Source: DATFQE01 sp963738205 (GTDB lineage Bacteria; Actinomycetota; Thermoleophilia; Gaiellales; Gaiellaceae). From it: DNA of 64,000 nt. Numbering within the stretch: the first letter of the stretch is position 1; every line of letters starts with the position of its first letter. The translations under genes and the position numbers were made by a program. Shown piece after piece: positions 1 to 8,357 of the stretch. The stretch covers positions 806,001 through 870,000 of the forward strand of contig CAVTVQ010000007.1 of NCBI GenBank assembly GCA_963738205.1, given 5' to 3'. Under the pieces are notes generated by a model. The model was not told the DNA's origin, made no database searches, and saw only the letters and a list, made by a program, of their open reading frames with translations.

Positions 1-30
1 AGAGATCCCTTAGGCTGCGCAGAAAGGGCC

Positions 31-429
31 GTGGCTACGGTGGCTGGCATGGCCCCCGAGTTCGAGCTCACGTCTGCGTACCTCGGCGGTAGCGCCTCCG
101 TGGTCACCGTTGCCGGGGAGCTCGACGTGATGACGGCGCCCGCTCTGCGCGACGAGATCAGCCGGGTTGCGGAGGCGGGCGCATACGAGATCGTCGTCGA
201 CCTGCTCAAGGTGCCCTTCGTCGACTCCGTCGGCCTCGGCGTCCTCGTGGACGCCTCGAAGCGGGCCCAGTCGCGCGGCGGTGTGCTGAGGGTCGTCTGC
301 GACGACCGGCGGATCGCGCGGATCATCGAGATCACCGGCCTGGACCGTGTCCTGCGCGTGCATCCGACGCTGCGCGGCGCGCTCGAGGCACTCGATCAGG
401 AGCGACCGATCCCGGCGGTGGGCGCATGA
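31..429 (+). CDS. STAS-domain anti-sigma factor antagonist-like protein
   Basis: A single STAS domain fills the 132-residue protein. The sequence shows the typical beta strand followed by DVMTAPALRDEI, then the signature loop VPFVDSVGLGVLV, whose DS serine is the usual phosphorylation site of SpoIIAA/RsbV-type antagonists, and a C-terminal EITGLDRVLRVHPT segment. Known family role: the unphosphorylated form sequesters an anti-sigma kinase and so releases a sigma factor. No partner kinase of the RsbW type is adjacent. The gene overlaps the next ORF by four bases, so the two are co-translated. GTG at 31 is used; ATG at 49 is an alternative start that would keep the whole domain. A related STAS gene lies at 15717-16079. 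Confidence 0.85.
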   Translation: MATVAGMAPEFELTSAYLGGSASVVTVAGELDVMTAPALRDEISRVAEAGAYEIVVDLLKVPFVDSVGLGVLVDASKRAQSRGGVLRVVCDDRRIARIIEITGLDRVLRVHPTLRGALEALDQERPIPAVGA

Positions 430-725
430 CCGTCGCGGCCGTCGGCAACGGCAAGCCCCGCCTGGTGTTCTTCCACTCGCCGGAGTCGGGGCGGTGCCGT
501 CGGGTAGAGGGGTTCCTCGCCCAGGTGCTCCAGCAACGCAAGAACCACGAGACCTTCCAGCTGTACCGCGTCGACAGCGACCAGCGTCCCGATCTCGCCG
601 AACGCTTCGCGCTCGAGCGTGTGCCGACGCTCTTCGTCGTCGAGGGCAAGAGGGTGCGTGCGCGGCTCGAGGAGCCGCGGGGTTGTCGCGACATCCAGCG
701 CTTTCTCCAGCCCTGGCTGCTCTAG
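426..725 (+). CDS. Thioredoxin-fold protein lacking the CxxC pair
   Basis: This 99-residue protein has the thioredoxin pattern: a first strand RLVFFHSPES, a helix, a second strand YRVDSDQRPDL, the cis-proline region ERVPTLFVVEGKRV and a last amphipathic helix. The site that normally carries CxxC reads SPESGRCRR, so only one cysteine is present and dithiol exchange by the usual route is unlikely. It may bind or sense rather than reduce. ATG at 426 overlaps the stop of the STAS gene (ATGA), placing it in the same operon. The function is not recognised beyond the fold. Confidence 0.7.
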   Translation: MTVAAVGNGKPRLVFFHSPESGRCRRVEGFLAQVLQQRKNHETFQLYRVDSDQRPDLAERFALERVPTLFVVEGKRVRARLEEPRGCRDIQRFLQPWLL

Positions 726-809
726 GCGGGGCGTGGCGCTGGACTGAGCAGTTGCGCCGAGCGGCCGTCGATCCGCTCACGGCCCTGCGCTGACCCGCTC
801 CGCGGGCAG

Positions 810-815
810 TAACCT
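810..815 (+). promoter_or_regulatory. -10-like hexamer TAACCT before histidine kinase
   Basis: TAACCT ends 11 nt before the GTG start and no Shine-Dalgarno lies between, which suggests an (almost) leaderless transcript for the kinase gene. Confidence 0.4.
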
Positions 816-826
816 GGCCCCCGCCC

Positions 827-2746
827 GTGAGCGACGAGACGACCAGATCGCGCGCCTCGCTCACGTCGCCGGAGCACGCCGAGTCGATCCTGCGGCACGT
901 CGCCGATGCGATCACCGTGCAGGCGCCCGACGGCACGCTCGTGTACGCGAACGCCGCGGCGGCGCGAAGCCTCGGCTTCGAGTCGCCCGAGGAGCTGCTC
1001 GCGGCGCCGCTGTCACGGCTGATGAGCCACTATGAGCTCCTCGACGCGTCCGGCGGCCCGCTCCCGCTCGAACGGCTCCCCGGCCGGGTTGCGCTCGGCG
1101 GGGTCGAGTCCGAGCTCCTGCTCCGCTATCGGATCACCGCCACCGGGGAGGATCGCTGGGCCGCCGTGCGTGGAACCCCAGTCCACGACGAGAGGGGTGA
1201 GGTCGCGTTCGCGATCAACATGTTTCGTGACGTCACCGAGGCCCGGCGCGCCGAGGAGCGGCTCGAGCTGCTGACCGAGGCGAGTGAGGTGCTGGCCTCC
1301 TCGTTGGACCACGGCCGGACGCTCGAGCGGGTGGCGGAGCTCGCGGTCCCGCGCCTCGCCGACTGGTGCGTCGTCGACGTGCTGGAGGAGGACGGCGGCC
1401 GCCGCGTCGCGATCGCGCACGTCGACCCGGCCAAGTCGGAGGTGGCCCGCGAGCTCCGGGATCGGATCGCTCGGGACGACGACCACCTCGACTACCTGGA
1501 GACCCTCGGCCTGAGCGGCTACCTGAGCGTGCCGCTCGTCGTGAGAGGGCGCACGGTTGGGGCGATCGCGTTGTTCTCGGCCGAGGGCCGCCGGCGCTAC
1601 ACCGACGCCGACCGCTCGCTCGTCGATGAGCTCGCTCGTCGTACGGCGATCGCCGTGGACAACGCACGGCTCCTGCACGCGGCCCAGGCGCGCGGGCATG
1701 CCGCCCTGGCGCTCGCGTACGTGGGCGACGGCGTCTTCCTGCTCGACCAAGAGGGGATCGTGCGCTTCTGGAACCCGGCCGCCGAGGCGATCACTGGGCT
1801 CGCGACGGCGGACGTCGTCGGCCGCCCCGCCGAGGAGGCTGTCCCCGGCTGGCCCGGGATTGTCGAGCGCGTCGAGGTCGGCTCGACCCCGGGCGCGGAG
1901 GGCCGTCGACCCGGGACGGTCCCGGTCGAGGTCGACGGCGGCGAGCTCTGGCTCTCGATCGGCGGCGTGGCCTTCGCCGAGGGGGTCGTGTACGCGTTCC
2001 GGGACCTGACCGAGGAGCGCGCGATCGAGCAGCTCCGGAACGAGTTCGTGTCGACGGTCTCACACGAGCTGCGCACGCCGCTCGCCGCCATCTACGGCGC
2101 CGCGCGCACGCTGAGGCGCAACGACATCGAGCTCCTCGATGAACAGCGCGCGACCCTGCTCGACGTGATCGGGAACGAGTCCGACCGCCTCGCCCGGACG
2201 ATCAACGACATCCTCTGGGCGAGCCGCCTCGACTCCGGGACGCTTCGCGTGCACGTCGAGAGCTGCGACGCGGCCGCTCTCGTGCGCGAGGTCGTCGAGG
2301 CCACTCGGGCCCACCTGCCCGAGCGCATGACGTTGGCCCTCTGGGACACAGAGCCCTTGCCGCCGGTCAGCGCCGACCCCGACAAGGTGGGTCAGGTCCT
2401 CGCCAACCTCCTCGACAACGCGACCAAGTACTCGCCCGAGGGCGGCGTCGTGGAGGTGCGGCTGCGCCGCCACGCCAACGCCGTCCGGTTCTCCGTGCGC
2501 GACGAAGGCCTCGGAATCGCCCCGGCCGAGCAGCGGCGGATCTTCGAGAAGTTCTACCGCGTCGATCCCAACCTCAGCCGCGGGATCGGCGGCACGGGGC
2601 TGGGTCTCTACATCTGCCGGGAGCTCGTGCGGCGAATGGGCGGCTCGATCTGGGTCGAGTCCCGCGAGGGCGAGGGCTCGACCTTCTCGTTCGAGCTACC
2701 GGTCGAGGGGACGGCCGCGGCCGTCCCCCCGGTTCACTCGGTCTAG
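827..2746 (+). CDS. PAS-GAF-PAS sensor histidine kinase
   Basis: The 639-residue protein has no membrane segment, so it is probably cytosolic. Order of domains: PAS (about 15-130, ending in the PAC-like INMFRDVTEARRAEE), GAF (about 145-285), second PAS (about 290-395, ending YAFRDLTEERAIEQ), HisKA with the H-box SHELRTPLA (histidine near 412), and HATPase_c with N-box LANLLDNATKYS (near 525), G1 DEGLGI and G2 GGTGLGLYI. It should autophosphorylate on the H-box histidine and pass phosphate to a response regulator. None is adjacent, so it is an orphan here. GTG at 827 is supported by the upstream hexamer at 810. Input signal unknown. Confidence 0.92.
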   Translation: MSDETTRSRASLTSPEHAESILRHVADAITVQAPDGTLVYANAAAARSLGFESPEELLAAPLSRLMSHYELLDASGGPLPLERLPGRVALGGVESELLLRYRITATGEDRWAAVRGTPVHDERGEVAFAINMFRDVTEARRAEERLELLTEASEVLASSLDHGRTLERVAELAVPRLADWCVVDVLEEDGGRRVAIAHVDPAKSEVARELRDRIARDDDHLDYLETLGLSGYLSVPLVVRGRTVGAIALFSAEGRRRYTDADRSLVDELARRTAIAVDNARLLHAAQARGHAALALAYVGDGVFLLDQEGIVRFWNPAAEAITGLATADVVGRPAEEAVPGWPGIVERVEVGSTPGAEGRRPGTVPVEVDGGELWLSIGGVAFAEGVVYAFRDLTEERAIEQLRNEFVSTVSHELRTPLAAIYGAARTLRRNDIELLDEQRATLLDVIGNESDRLARTINDILWASRLDSGTLRVHVESCDAAALVREVVEATRAHLPERMTLALWDTEPLPPVSADPDKVGQVLANLLDNATKYSPEGGVVEVRLRRHANAVRFSVRDEGLGIAPAEQRRIFEKFYRVDPNLSRGIGGTGLGLYICRELVRRMGGSIWVESREGEGSTFSFELPVEGTAAAVPPVHSV

Positions 2747-2976
2747 TACGGCGGGCCGGGGCCCGGGCCGTCCTCGACATAGGTGGTCCGGCGGCGTCCC
2801 CCGACGGGGCCGCCCCACGACGACCAGAAGATCATCGAGAGCACGAGGCCGACGACGCCGACGGCGAGCAGGATCCACCCCACCGTCTGCACGTCGAGGC
2901 CCTGGACCTCCGCGCTCACCGCGAATGCGAGGATCGCCCCCAACGCGATCAACAAGATGCTGACTCCGATTCCCAC
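2743..2976 (-). CDS. Small two-TM membrane protein, DUF6458-like
   Basis: 77 residues with two hydrophobic helices (GVSILLIALGAILAFAV and TVGWILLAVGVVGLVLSMIF) separated by a short loop, and a Gly/Pro/Arg tail ending in GPGPGPPY. The pattern of an N-terminal GIG followed by these two helices matches the actinobacterial DUF6458 family, whose function is unknown. The GTG at 2976 is chosen because AGGAGG lies exactly 6 nt upstream; the in-frame ATG at 2982 abuts the Shine-Dalgarno with no spacing. The stop codon overlaps the end of the convergent histidine kinase gene. Confidence 0.75.
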   Translation of the reverse strand: MGIGVSILLIALGAILAFAVSAEVQGLDVQTVGWILLAVGVVGLVLSMIFWSSWGGPVGGRRRTTYVEDGPGPGPPY

Positions 2977-2982
2977 TGTCAT

Positions 2983-2988
2983 CCTCCT
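2983..2988 (-). promoter_or_regulatory. Shine-Dalgarno AGGAGG deciding the GTG start
   Basis: A perfect AGGAGG sits 6 nt upstream of GTG 2976 and 0 nt upstream of ATG 2982, so the GTG is the better start for the small membrane protein. Confidence 0.7.
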
Positions 2989-3078
2989 TAGGTTCTGATT
3001 CCCCCGGGCGGCTGTACCCATCCGGACCCGGCAACTAACGTTGCGTCCGTTACGACTGCTTCCCGGGCCGTGTTCGAC

Positions 3079-3084
3079 TAGGCT
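3079..3084 (+). promoter_or_regulatory. -10-like hexamer TAGGCT before coxB
   Basis: TAGGCT ends 8 nt before the GTG start of coxB with no Shine-Dalgarno in between; likely start of a leaderless cytochrome oxidase operon mRNA. Confidence 0.5.
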
Positions 3085-3092
3085 CGCGGCCG

Positions 3093-4169
3093 GTGCGCAG
3101 GGGAGCGATCGTCCGCCTCGTCACGCTCGGGGTCCTCATGGGCCTCGTGGCGACCGCAGTCGCAATCCTGATCCCGTGGCTGCCCGAGCAGGCATCCGAC
3201 CAGGCGGCGGAGATCGACTTCGTCTTCTGGTTCGTGACGGCGATCTGCATCGTCATCTTCGCGGTGGTCGCGGCGATCGCCGTCTATTCCGTCTTCAAGT
3301 TCCGCGTAGCACCCGACGACGACTCCGACGGCCTGCCGATCCACGGCCACACCGGCATCGAGATCGTCTGGACCGTGGTGCCGTTCATCCTCGTGACCGC
3401 GATGGGAATCGTGAGCGCGGTCGCGCTCGCCCGCAACGCCGAGGTGCCCGCCGACCACATGACAGTCAACGTCGTCGGCCGCCAGTTCGCGTGGCAGTTC
3501 CTCTATCCACCCGACAATGCGCCCGAGCCCAGCGAGGACGAGCTCGAGTGCGACCTCGAGGCCGTCCGCGGGCGCTGCCTCAGCTCCTCGGAGCTCCATC
3601 TGCCGCTGAACGTCCCCGTGGAGCTCCGCATGCGCGCCGACGACGTCATCCACTCCTTCTGGGTGCCGCAGTTCCGCCAGAAGCAGGATCTCCTCCCCGG
3701 TCAGGTGAGGACGCTTGTGATCACACCGACGAAGGTTGGTGAGTACGAGGTGCTCTGCACCGAGCTGTGCGGCCTCGGGCACTCGGTCATGCGGTCGGCG
3801 GCGATGGTCACCACGCAGGCCGACTTCGATGCGTGGAAGCGGGAGGCGGGCAAGCAGACGGCGCCGGGCGCCGGCGGCAATGCAGGCGCCGCCGTCTTCA
3901 AGCAGAACGGCTGCGCGAGCTGTCACACGCTGAAGGCGGCCAATGCCACCGGCACGGTCGGCCCCAGCCTCGACGAGCTGGCCCAGGAAGCGCAGAAGGC
4001 GGGCAAGCCGCTCGAGCAGTTCATCCACGAATCGATCGTCACCCCGGACGCGTACGTCCAGCCCGGCTTCCCCAAGGGCGTGATGCCGAAGACGTACGCG
4101 AGCCTGCCCAAACAACAGCTGGACGCGCTCGTGCAGTATCTCGTCACGTCGACTCAGGGAGGGGGTTAG
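3093..4169 (+). CDS. ctaC: Cytochrome c oxidase subunit II with fused cytochrome c domain
   Basis: 358 residues. Two N-terminal membrane helices (about 7-25 and 47-70) anchor a cupredoxin domain with the CuA ligand motif CTELCGLGH near residue 221 and an upstream HSFWVPQ. After a Gly/Ala linker comes a class I cytochrome c domain with haem motif CASCH near 273 and a distal methionine in KGVMPKTY. It accepts electrons at the outer membrane face and passes them through CuA to subunit I. The fused haem c domain (caa3-type arrangement) removes the need for a soluble cytochrome c. First gene of the oxidase operon, 3 bases before subunit I; GTG start supported by the hexamer at 3079. Confidence 0.95.
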   Translation: MRRGAIVRLVTLGVLMGLVATAVAILIPWLPEQASDQAAEIDFVFWFVTAICIVIFAVVAAIAVYSVFKFRVAPDDDSDGLPIHGHTGIEIVWTVVPFILVTAMGIVSAVALARNAEVPADHMTVNVVGRQFAWQFLYPPDNAPEPSEDELECDLEAVRGRCLSSSELHLPLNVPVELRMRADDVIHSFWVPQFRQKQDLLPGQVRTLVITPTKVGEYEVLCTELCGLGHSVMRSAAMVTTQADFDAWKREAGKQTAPGAGGNAGAAVFKQNGCASCHTLKAANATGTVGPSLDELAQEAQKAGKPLEQFIHESIVTPDAYVQPGFPKGVMPKTYASLPKQQLDALVQYLVTSTQGGG

Positions 4170-4172
4170 CCG

Positions 4173-6116
4173 GTGACGCAAGTCGAGGCTGAGCACCCAC
4201 CACAGCACCACGCTCCGCCTGCGCCGCAGCGGACCGGCTGGCGTCGGTGGGTCTTCGGGGCCGGGTGGGTCCGCGCCTTCTGGATGACCTGGCTCTTCTT
4301 CGCGCTCGGTGCGGCCATAGTCGTGTTCTTCCGCTGGCTCGGCGGCTACGACCCGATCTGGGACTGGGAGCCGATCATCGTCGTCGGCGCGCTCACCATG
4401 GCGCCGATCGGGTTCCTCGGCGGTCTCGGCGCCTTCGACTACTGGCTCTACTACCTGTCCGGGCGACCCACGCGGCCCGAGGACCACTCAGGTCACGGCG
4501 CGCGCACGTGGACGGACTACTTCCGCGTGAACACCGACCACAAGGTGATCGGGATCCAGTACGTCACCTCGACGATCTTCTTCTTCCTGGCCGGCGGCCT
4601 GATGGCGATGTTCGTTCGCGCGGAGCTCGCGCAGCCGGGCATGCAGTTCACGGACACGCAGACCTACAACCAGCTGTTCTCGGTCCACGCCTCGCTGATG
4701 ATCTTCCTGTTCGTGATCCCGGCGTTCGCCGGTCTCGCCAACTACGTGCTGCCGCTGATGATCGGCGCGCCCGACATGGCCTTCCCGCGGCTGAACGCGC
4801 TCTCGTTCTGGCTGCTGCCGATCGCCGGCTTCATGATGCTGTCGAGCTTCCTCGTGCCGGGCTTCGGGGCCGGTTGGACGAACTACGTGCCGTTGGCCGA
4901 GTCACAGCCGTTCGGCAACGTCTTCTTCTCGATGGCCGTCCAGTGGGCGGGCGCGTCGTCGATCATGACCGCGCTCAACTTCCTGGTCACGATCATCACG
5001 ATGCGGGCGCCGGGGATGACGTTCTGGCGCATGCCGCTGCTGGTGTGGGCGAACTTCACGACGTCGCTGCTGGTCGTCCTCGCCACGCCGTTCATCGCCG
5101 GCTCGCAGTTCTTCGTGATGTTCGACCGCGTCCTGCACACGAACTTCTTCAACGTGGCCGAGGGCGGCTATCCGCTCGGGTACCAGCACATCTTCTGGTT
5201 CTACTCGCACCCGGCGGTCTACATCATGATCCTGCCCGGCTTCGGGATCATCTCCGAGGTCATCTCGACCTTCTCGCGCAAGCCGATCTTCGGCTACCGG
5301 CTGATGGCGCTCTCGCTGGTCGCGATCCTCATCCTCGGCTTCTCCGTGTGGGCGCACCACATGTTCGTCTCCGGGATGGCGCCCTGGCTACGCATCCCGA
5401 TGATGATCACGACGCTGCTGATCGCCGTGCCGACCGGCATCAAGGTGTTCTCGTGGCTCGCGACGATGTGGGAGGGACGAATCCACCTGCGCGCGCCGAT
5501 GCTCTGGGCCCTCGGCTTCCTGACGATGTTCGTGATCGGCGGGCTCTCCGGGATCTTCCTGGGCGCCGTGCCGATCGACATCCACAGCTCGGACTCGTAC
5601 TTCATCGTCGCTCACATCCACTACGTGCTCCTGGGCGGATCGCTGTTCACGATCTTCGCCGGCATCTACTACTGGTTCCCGAAGATGACCGGCCGGATGT
5701 ACGACGAGCGCTTGGCGAAGATCCACTTCTGGATGACGTTCATCGCCTTCAACATCACGTTCTTCCCGATGCACATCATCGGCCTGCAGGGCGCTCCGCG
5801 CCGCTACGCCGACCTCGGCGAGAAGTACGGCGACTGGAACCTCGTGATCTCGGTCGCGTCGTTCTTCCTCGGCGCCTCGTTCATCCTGTTCGTCTACAAC
5901 ATGGTCGTGAGCTGGGTACGCGGTCCGTTCGCGGACGCGAATCCCTGGCGCGGGCGCACGCTCGAATGGCAGGTCTCGTCGCCGCCGCCGATCTTCAACT
6001 TCGACGAGATCCCGCAGGTCGTCGGGAACCCCTACGAGTACGGCGTCCCCGGCGCCCGCCACGCCGTGATGAACGGCGATCGCACGCCCGGGACCGAGAA
6101 GGTGCCGGCCGAATGA
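4173..6116 (+). CDS. ctaD: Cytochrome c oxidase subunit I
   Basis: 647 residues, longer than the usual 530-580 because of an N-terminal extension of about 90 residues with two extra hydrophobic helices before the core begins at TDYFRVNTDHKVIGIQY. Core motifs are intact: YSHPAVYIMILPG (CuB histidine with cross-linked tyrosine), VWAHHMF (CuB histidine pair), and VAHIHYVLLGG (haem a3 and haem a histidines). It forms the binuclear centre that reduces oxygen to water and pumps protons. GTG start right after coxB. Its stop overlaps the start of the USP-like gene (ATGA), so that gene is translationally coupled to the oxidase. Confidence 0.96.
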   Translation: MTQVEAEHPPQHHAPPAPQRTGWRRWVFGAGWVRAFWMTWLFFALGAAIVVFFRWLGGYDPIWDWEPIIVVGALTMAPIGFLGGLGAFDYWLYYLSGRPTRPEDHSGHGARTWTDYFRVNTDHKVIGIQYVTSTIFFFLAGGLMAMFVRAELAQPGMQFTDTQTYNQLFSVHASLMIFLFVIPAFAGLANYVLPLMIGAPDMAFPRLNALSFWLLPIAGFMMLSSFLVPGFGAGWTNYVPLAESQPFGNVFFSMAVQWAGASSIMTALNFLVTIITMRAPGMTFWRMPLLVWANFTTSLLVVLATPFIAGSQFFVMFDRVLHTNFFNVAEGGYPLGYQHIFWFYSHPAVYIMILPGFGIISEVISTFSRKPIFGYRLMALSLVAILILGFSVWAHHMFVSGMAPWLRIPMMITTLLIAVPTGIKVFSWLATMWEGRIHLRAPMLWALGFLTMFVIGGLSGIFLGAVPIDIHSSDSYFIVAHIHYVLLGGSLFTIFAGIYYWFPKMTGRMYDERLAKIHFWMTFIAFNITFFPMHIIGLQGAPRRYADLGEKYGDWNLVISVASFFLGASFILFVYNMVVSWVRGPFADANPWRGRTLEWQVSSPPPIFNFDEIPQVVGNPYEYGVPGARHAVMNGDRTPGTEKVPAE

Positions 6117-6952
6117 ACCACGTGCTCGTGGTCGCGAACGAGACCGTGGCCGGCCAGACCCTGATCGATGCCTTGAAGTCGCGTGCGGCCGCGGAGCCGA
6201 TCCGGGTCACCGTGATCGCGCCGATCAGCGAGCCGCGCGAGGGCTACGTCGTGTACGAGGACACGCGCCGTGCGTCCGCCGGGCGCCGGCTCGATCGCAC
6301 GCTTCAGTTGCTCCGCGAGGCGGGGATTCCCGCGTCGGGCCAGGTCGTCGACGCCGATCCGGTCAGCGCGACGCGCGACGCGATCGCGCTGGCCGAGCCG
6401 CCGATCGACTCAGTCATCGTCTCGACGCACCCCAAGGAGCGGTCGGGGTGGATGCAGCGCAACGTCCCCGAGCGGATCCAGAAGGCGGTCGGCTCGATTC
6501 CGGTCGAGCACGTCGTGGTCGACATGCGGGCGGAGGGCGGTCCGGCGAACGTGCTCGTGCTGGCCAACGAAACGGTGGTCGGCGAGCGGGTGCTCGAGTG
6601 GATTCGCGAGCGCGCGAGACGGTCGCCGGCGAGCTTCCTGATTCTGTCGCCGCAGAGCGATCCCGCCGTGTCGGCACACCCCGAGGCGGAACGGCGGCTG
6701 CGGCGGGCGCTGACGATCCTCCGCGGTGAAGGGCTGGACGCCCATGGCCAGGTCGCTCATCCCGATCCTTACACCGCCGCCATGAACGCCGTGCGCGACG
6801 AGCGCGTCGACGAGATCCTCGTCTCGACCTTTCCCGAGAGCAAGGGCTCGAGCTGGCTGCGCCGCGATCTCGTCGGCCGCCTGCGCAAGGACGCAGGCGT
6901 TCCGGTCCAGCACATCGAGATCGCGAAGGAGGAGGTCGAGGTCGCGTCGTGA
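6113..6952 (+). CDS. Tandem universal-stress-protein-like domain protein
   Basis: 279 residues made of two copies of one alpha/beta module of about 140 residues. Each copy begins with VLV-ANETV-G, has a middle motif of G-V-x(1-2)-DP followed by a helix, and ends with VSTHPKERSGW or VSTFPESKGSSW, a basic helix, then VP-V-HIE or VEHVVVD. The fold pattern resembles UspA, but the usual ATP-binding motif G-x2-G-x9-G-S/T is not visible, so nucleotide binding is doubtful. ATG overlaps the ctaD stop and the gene stop overlaps the ctaE start, so it is embedded in the oxidase operon. The same module recurs once in the gene at 7550. Role unknown; assembly or regulation of the oxidase is an inference from position. 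Confidence 0.8.
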   Translation: MNHVLVVANETVAGQTLIDALKSRAAAEPIRVTVIAPISEPREGYVVYEDTRRASAGRRLDRTLQLLREAGIPASGQVVDADPVSATRDAIALAEPPIDSVIVSTHPKERSGWMQRNVPERIQKAVGSIPVEHVVVDMRAEGGPANVLVLANETVVGERVLEWIRERARRSPASFLILSPQSDPAVSAHPEAERRLRRALTILRGEGLDAHGQVAHPDPYTAAMNAVRDERVDEILVSTFPESKGSSWLRRDLVGRLRKDAGVPVQHIEIAKEEVEVAS

Positions 6953-7545
6953 GCGCGCACGCCGAAGCGCATCCGTCTCACCCGCCCGTCGCAAACCAGA
7001 GCTCTCGCGTCGACGCTCCGACGCTCGGGATGCTGCTGTTCATCGCGTCGGAGATCATGCTCTTCGGCTCCTTCTTCACGGCGTACTTCTTCGTGCGCGT
7101 CGTCAACGGGATCGCCTGGCCGCCCGAGCCGTTCCACCTGCCGGTGTTCGTGGCGGGTGTCAACACCGCCATCCTCGTCACCTCGAGCTTCACGATCCAC
7201 TGGGCGCTGCAATCGATCAAGCGCGGCAACCGGGCGGGCCTGCAGGCCGGCCTGGTCCTCACGGTGGCGCTGGGCCTCGTCTTCCTGCTCACACAGATCC
7301 GCGAGTACTCGCGCGTCGGCTTCGCGCCGCACGACGGCGCCTTCGGGACGATCTTCTACGGGCTGACCGGCCTGCACGGCGCGCACGTGTTCGTCGGGCT
7401 CTGCCTGCTGAGCATGGCGACGGTGCGCGCGTTCCGCGGCCACTTCACCCCGGCGCATCACCACGGCGTCGAGATTCCTGGAATCTACTGGCACTTCGTC
7501 GACGTAATGTGGATCGTCGTGTACGCCACGATCTACATCTTGTAG
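6949..7545 (+). CDS. ctaE: Cytochrome c oxidase subunit III
   Basis: 198 residues with five membrane helices, as in the short bacterial subunit III family. Recognisable segments are LGMLLFIASEIMLFGSFF (the conserved glutamate-containing helix), GTIFYGLTGLHGAHVFVG (the helix with the conserved histidine) and the C-terminal HHHGVEIPGIYWHFVDVMW. It stabilises subunit I and helps proton uptake. GTG at 6949 overlaps the stop of the USP-like gene (GTGA). Confidence 0.95.
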   Translation: MSAHAEAHPSHPPVANQSSRVDAPTLGMLLFIASEIMLFGSFFTAYFFVRVVNGIAWPPEPFHLPVFVAGVNTAILVTSSFTIHWALQSIKRGNRAGLQAGLVLTVALGLVFLLTQIREYSRVGFAPHDGAFGTIFYGLTGLHGAHVFVGLCLLSMATVRAFRGHFTPAHHHGVEIPGIYWHFVDVMWIVVYATIYIL

Positions 7546-7549
7546 AGCC

Positions 7550-8203
7550 ATGATCAATCCCTTCCGCAGCGAGAGCGAGGCCTACCGGTTCTTGCTGCTG
7601 ACGGTCGGCTACTTCGCGGCGATCGTGCTCGCTGCCGTAGTGATCGGGCGCTGGGCCGGGCTGGTCGTCTTCGTCGTGCTGACCGTCCTGGCCCTCTACG
7701 TCGCGCTACGGCGAGGGAAGCCGGAGCCCGCGGCGCCGCAGACGCATCCGAGACGCGGCGCCGAGGACGAGCGGCGCATCCTCGTGGTCGCGAACGAGAC
7801 GGTCGGCGGCCACGCGCTCCGCGAGGAGATCAAGCGACGCTCGGAGGGCTTCCGTGAGGACGTGCTCGTCGTCAGCCCGGCCCTGAACGCGCCGCTCAGG
7901 CACTGGGTCTCGGACGAGGACGGCGCCCGCGTGGCTGCCCAGGAGCGGCTCGAGGTCTCCCTGGCTCGTCTGGCAGCCGCAGGCGTCGGCGCGCGCGGGG
8001 AGGTCGGCGACGGCGACCCGCTGCAGGCGATCGAGGACGCGTTACGGACGTTCGGCGCCGACGAGGTGATCATCTCGACCCACCCCGAAGGGCGGTCCCA
8101 CTGGCTCGAGCGCGGCGTCGTGAGCGGCGCCAGGGAGCGCTTCTCGGTCCCGATCACCCACGTCGTCGTCGATCTCGAAGCCGAGCGCGACGAGGTTCGC
8201 TAA
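7550..8203 (+). CDS. Two-helix membrane domain fused to USP-like domain (oxidase operon)
   Basis: 217 residues. Residues 1-60 contain two membrane helices (YRFLLLTVGYFAAIVLAAVV and WAGLVVFVVLTVLALYVAL), the size and position expected of a small subunit IV-like oxidase component. After a Pro-rich linker, residues 75-210 carry a third copy of the USP-like module seen in the 6113 gene: ILVVANETVGG, EVGDGDP, IISTHPEGRSHWLERG and VPITHVVVD. The module is therefore tethered to the cytoplasmic membrane face next to the oxidase. Last gene of the operon, 4 bases after ctaE. The subunit IV assignment rests on position and topology only. Confidence 0.75.
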   Translation: MINPFRSESEAYRFLLLTVGYFAAIVLAAVVIGRWAGLVVFVVLTVLALYVALRRGKPEPAAPQTHPRRGAEDERRILVVANETVGGHALREEIKRRSEGFREDVLVVSPALNAPLRHWVSDEDGARVAAQERLEVSLARLAAAGVGARGEVGDGDPLQAIEDALRTFGADEVIISTHPEGRSHWLERGVVSGARERFSVPITHVVVDLEAERDEVR

Positions 8204-8213
8204 CGGGCTGCCG

Positions 8214-8229
8214 AGCTGATCGTTCAGCT
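8214..8229 (+). terminator. Hairpin after the oxidase operon
   Basis: AGCTGA-TCGT-TCAGCT forms a perfect 6-bp hairpin 11 nt after the last oxidase-operon stop codon. No U-tract follows, so termination is possible but unproven. Confidence 0.35.
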
Positions 8230-8245
8230 GTCTCTGAGCCTCGGC

Positions 8246-8274
8246 TTGTGAGTGGCGACCCCGCCTCGTACGAT
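8246..8274 (+). promoter_or_regulatory. Sigma70-type promoter for peptide transporter operon
   Basis: TTGTGA at 8246-8251 and TACGAT at 8269-8274 are separated by exactly 17 nt, a near-consensus housekeeping promoter, about 85 nt before the substrate-binding-protein start. The leader that follows ends with AAGGAG 6 nt before the ATG. Confidence 0.55.
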
Positions 8275-8357
8275 CGCGCTCGCAGGCGTCGTCGCTCGCA
8301 ACTCCGGTGGCTCGAAGGCGTCTCTAGGAATGGGGTCTCAAGCGGAAGGAGCAGAGA

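Noticed and set aside
4247..6952. A 901-codon frame overlapping ctaD
   Set aside because: Only its last 279 codons (from ATG 6113) form a real protein; the first part is a shadow of ctaD.
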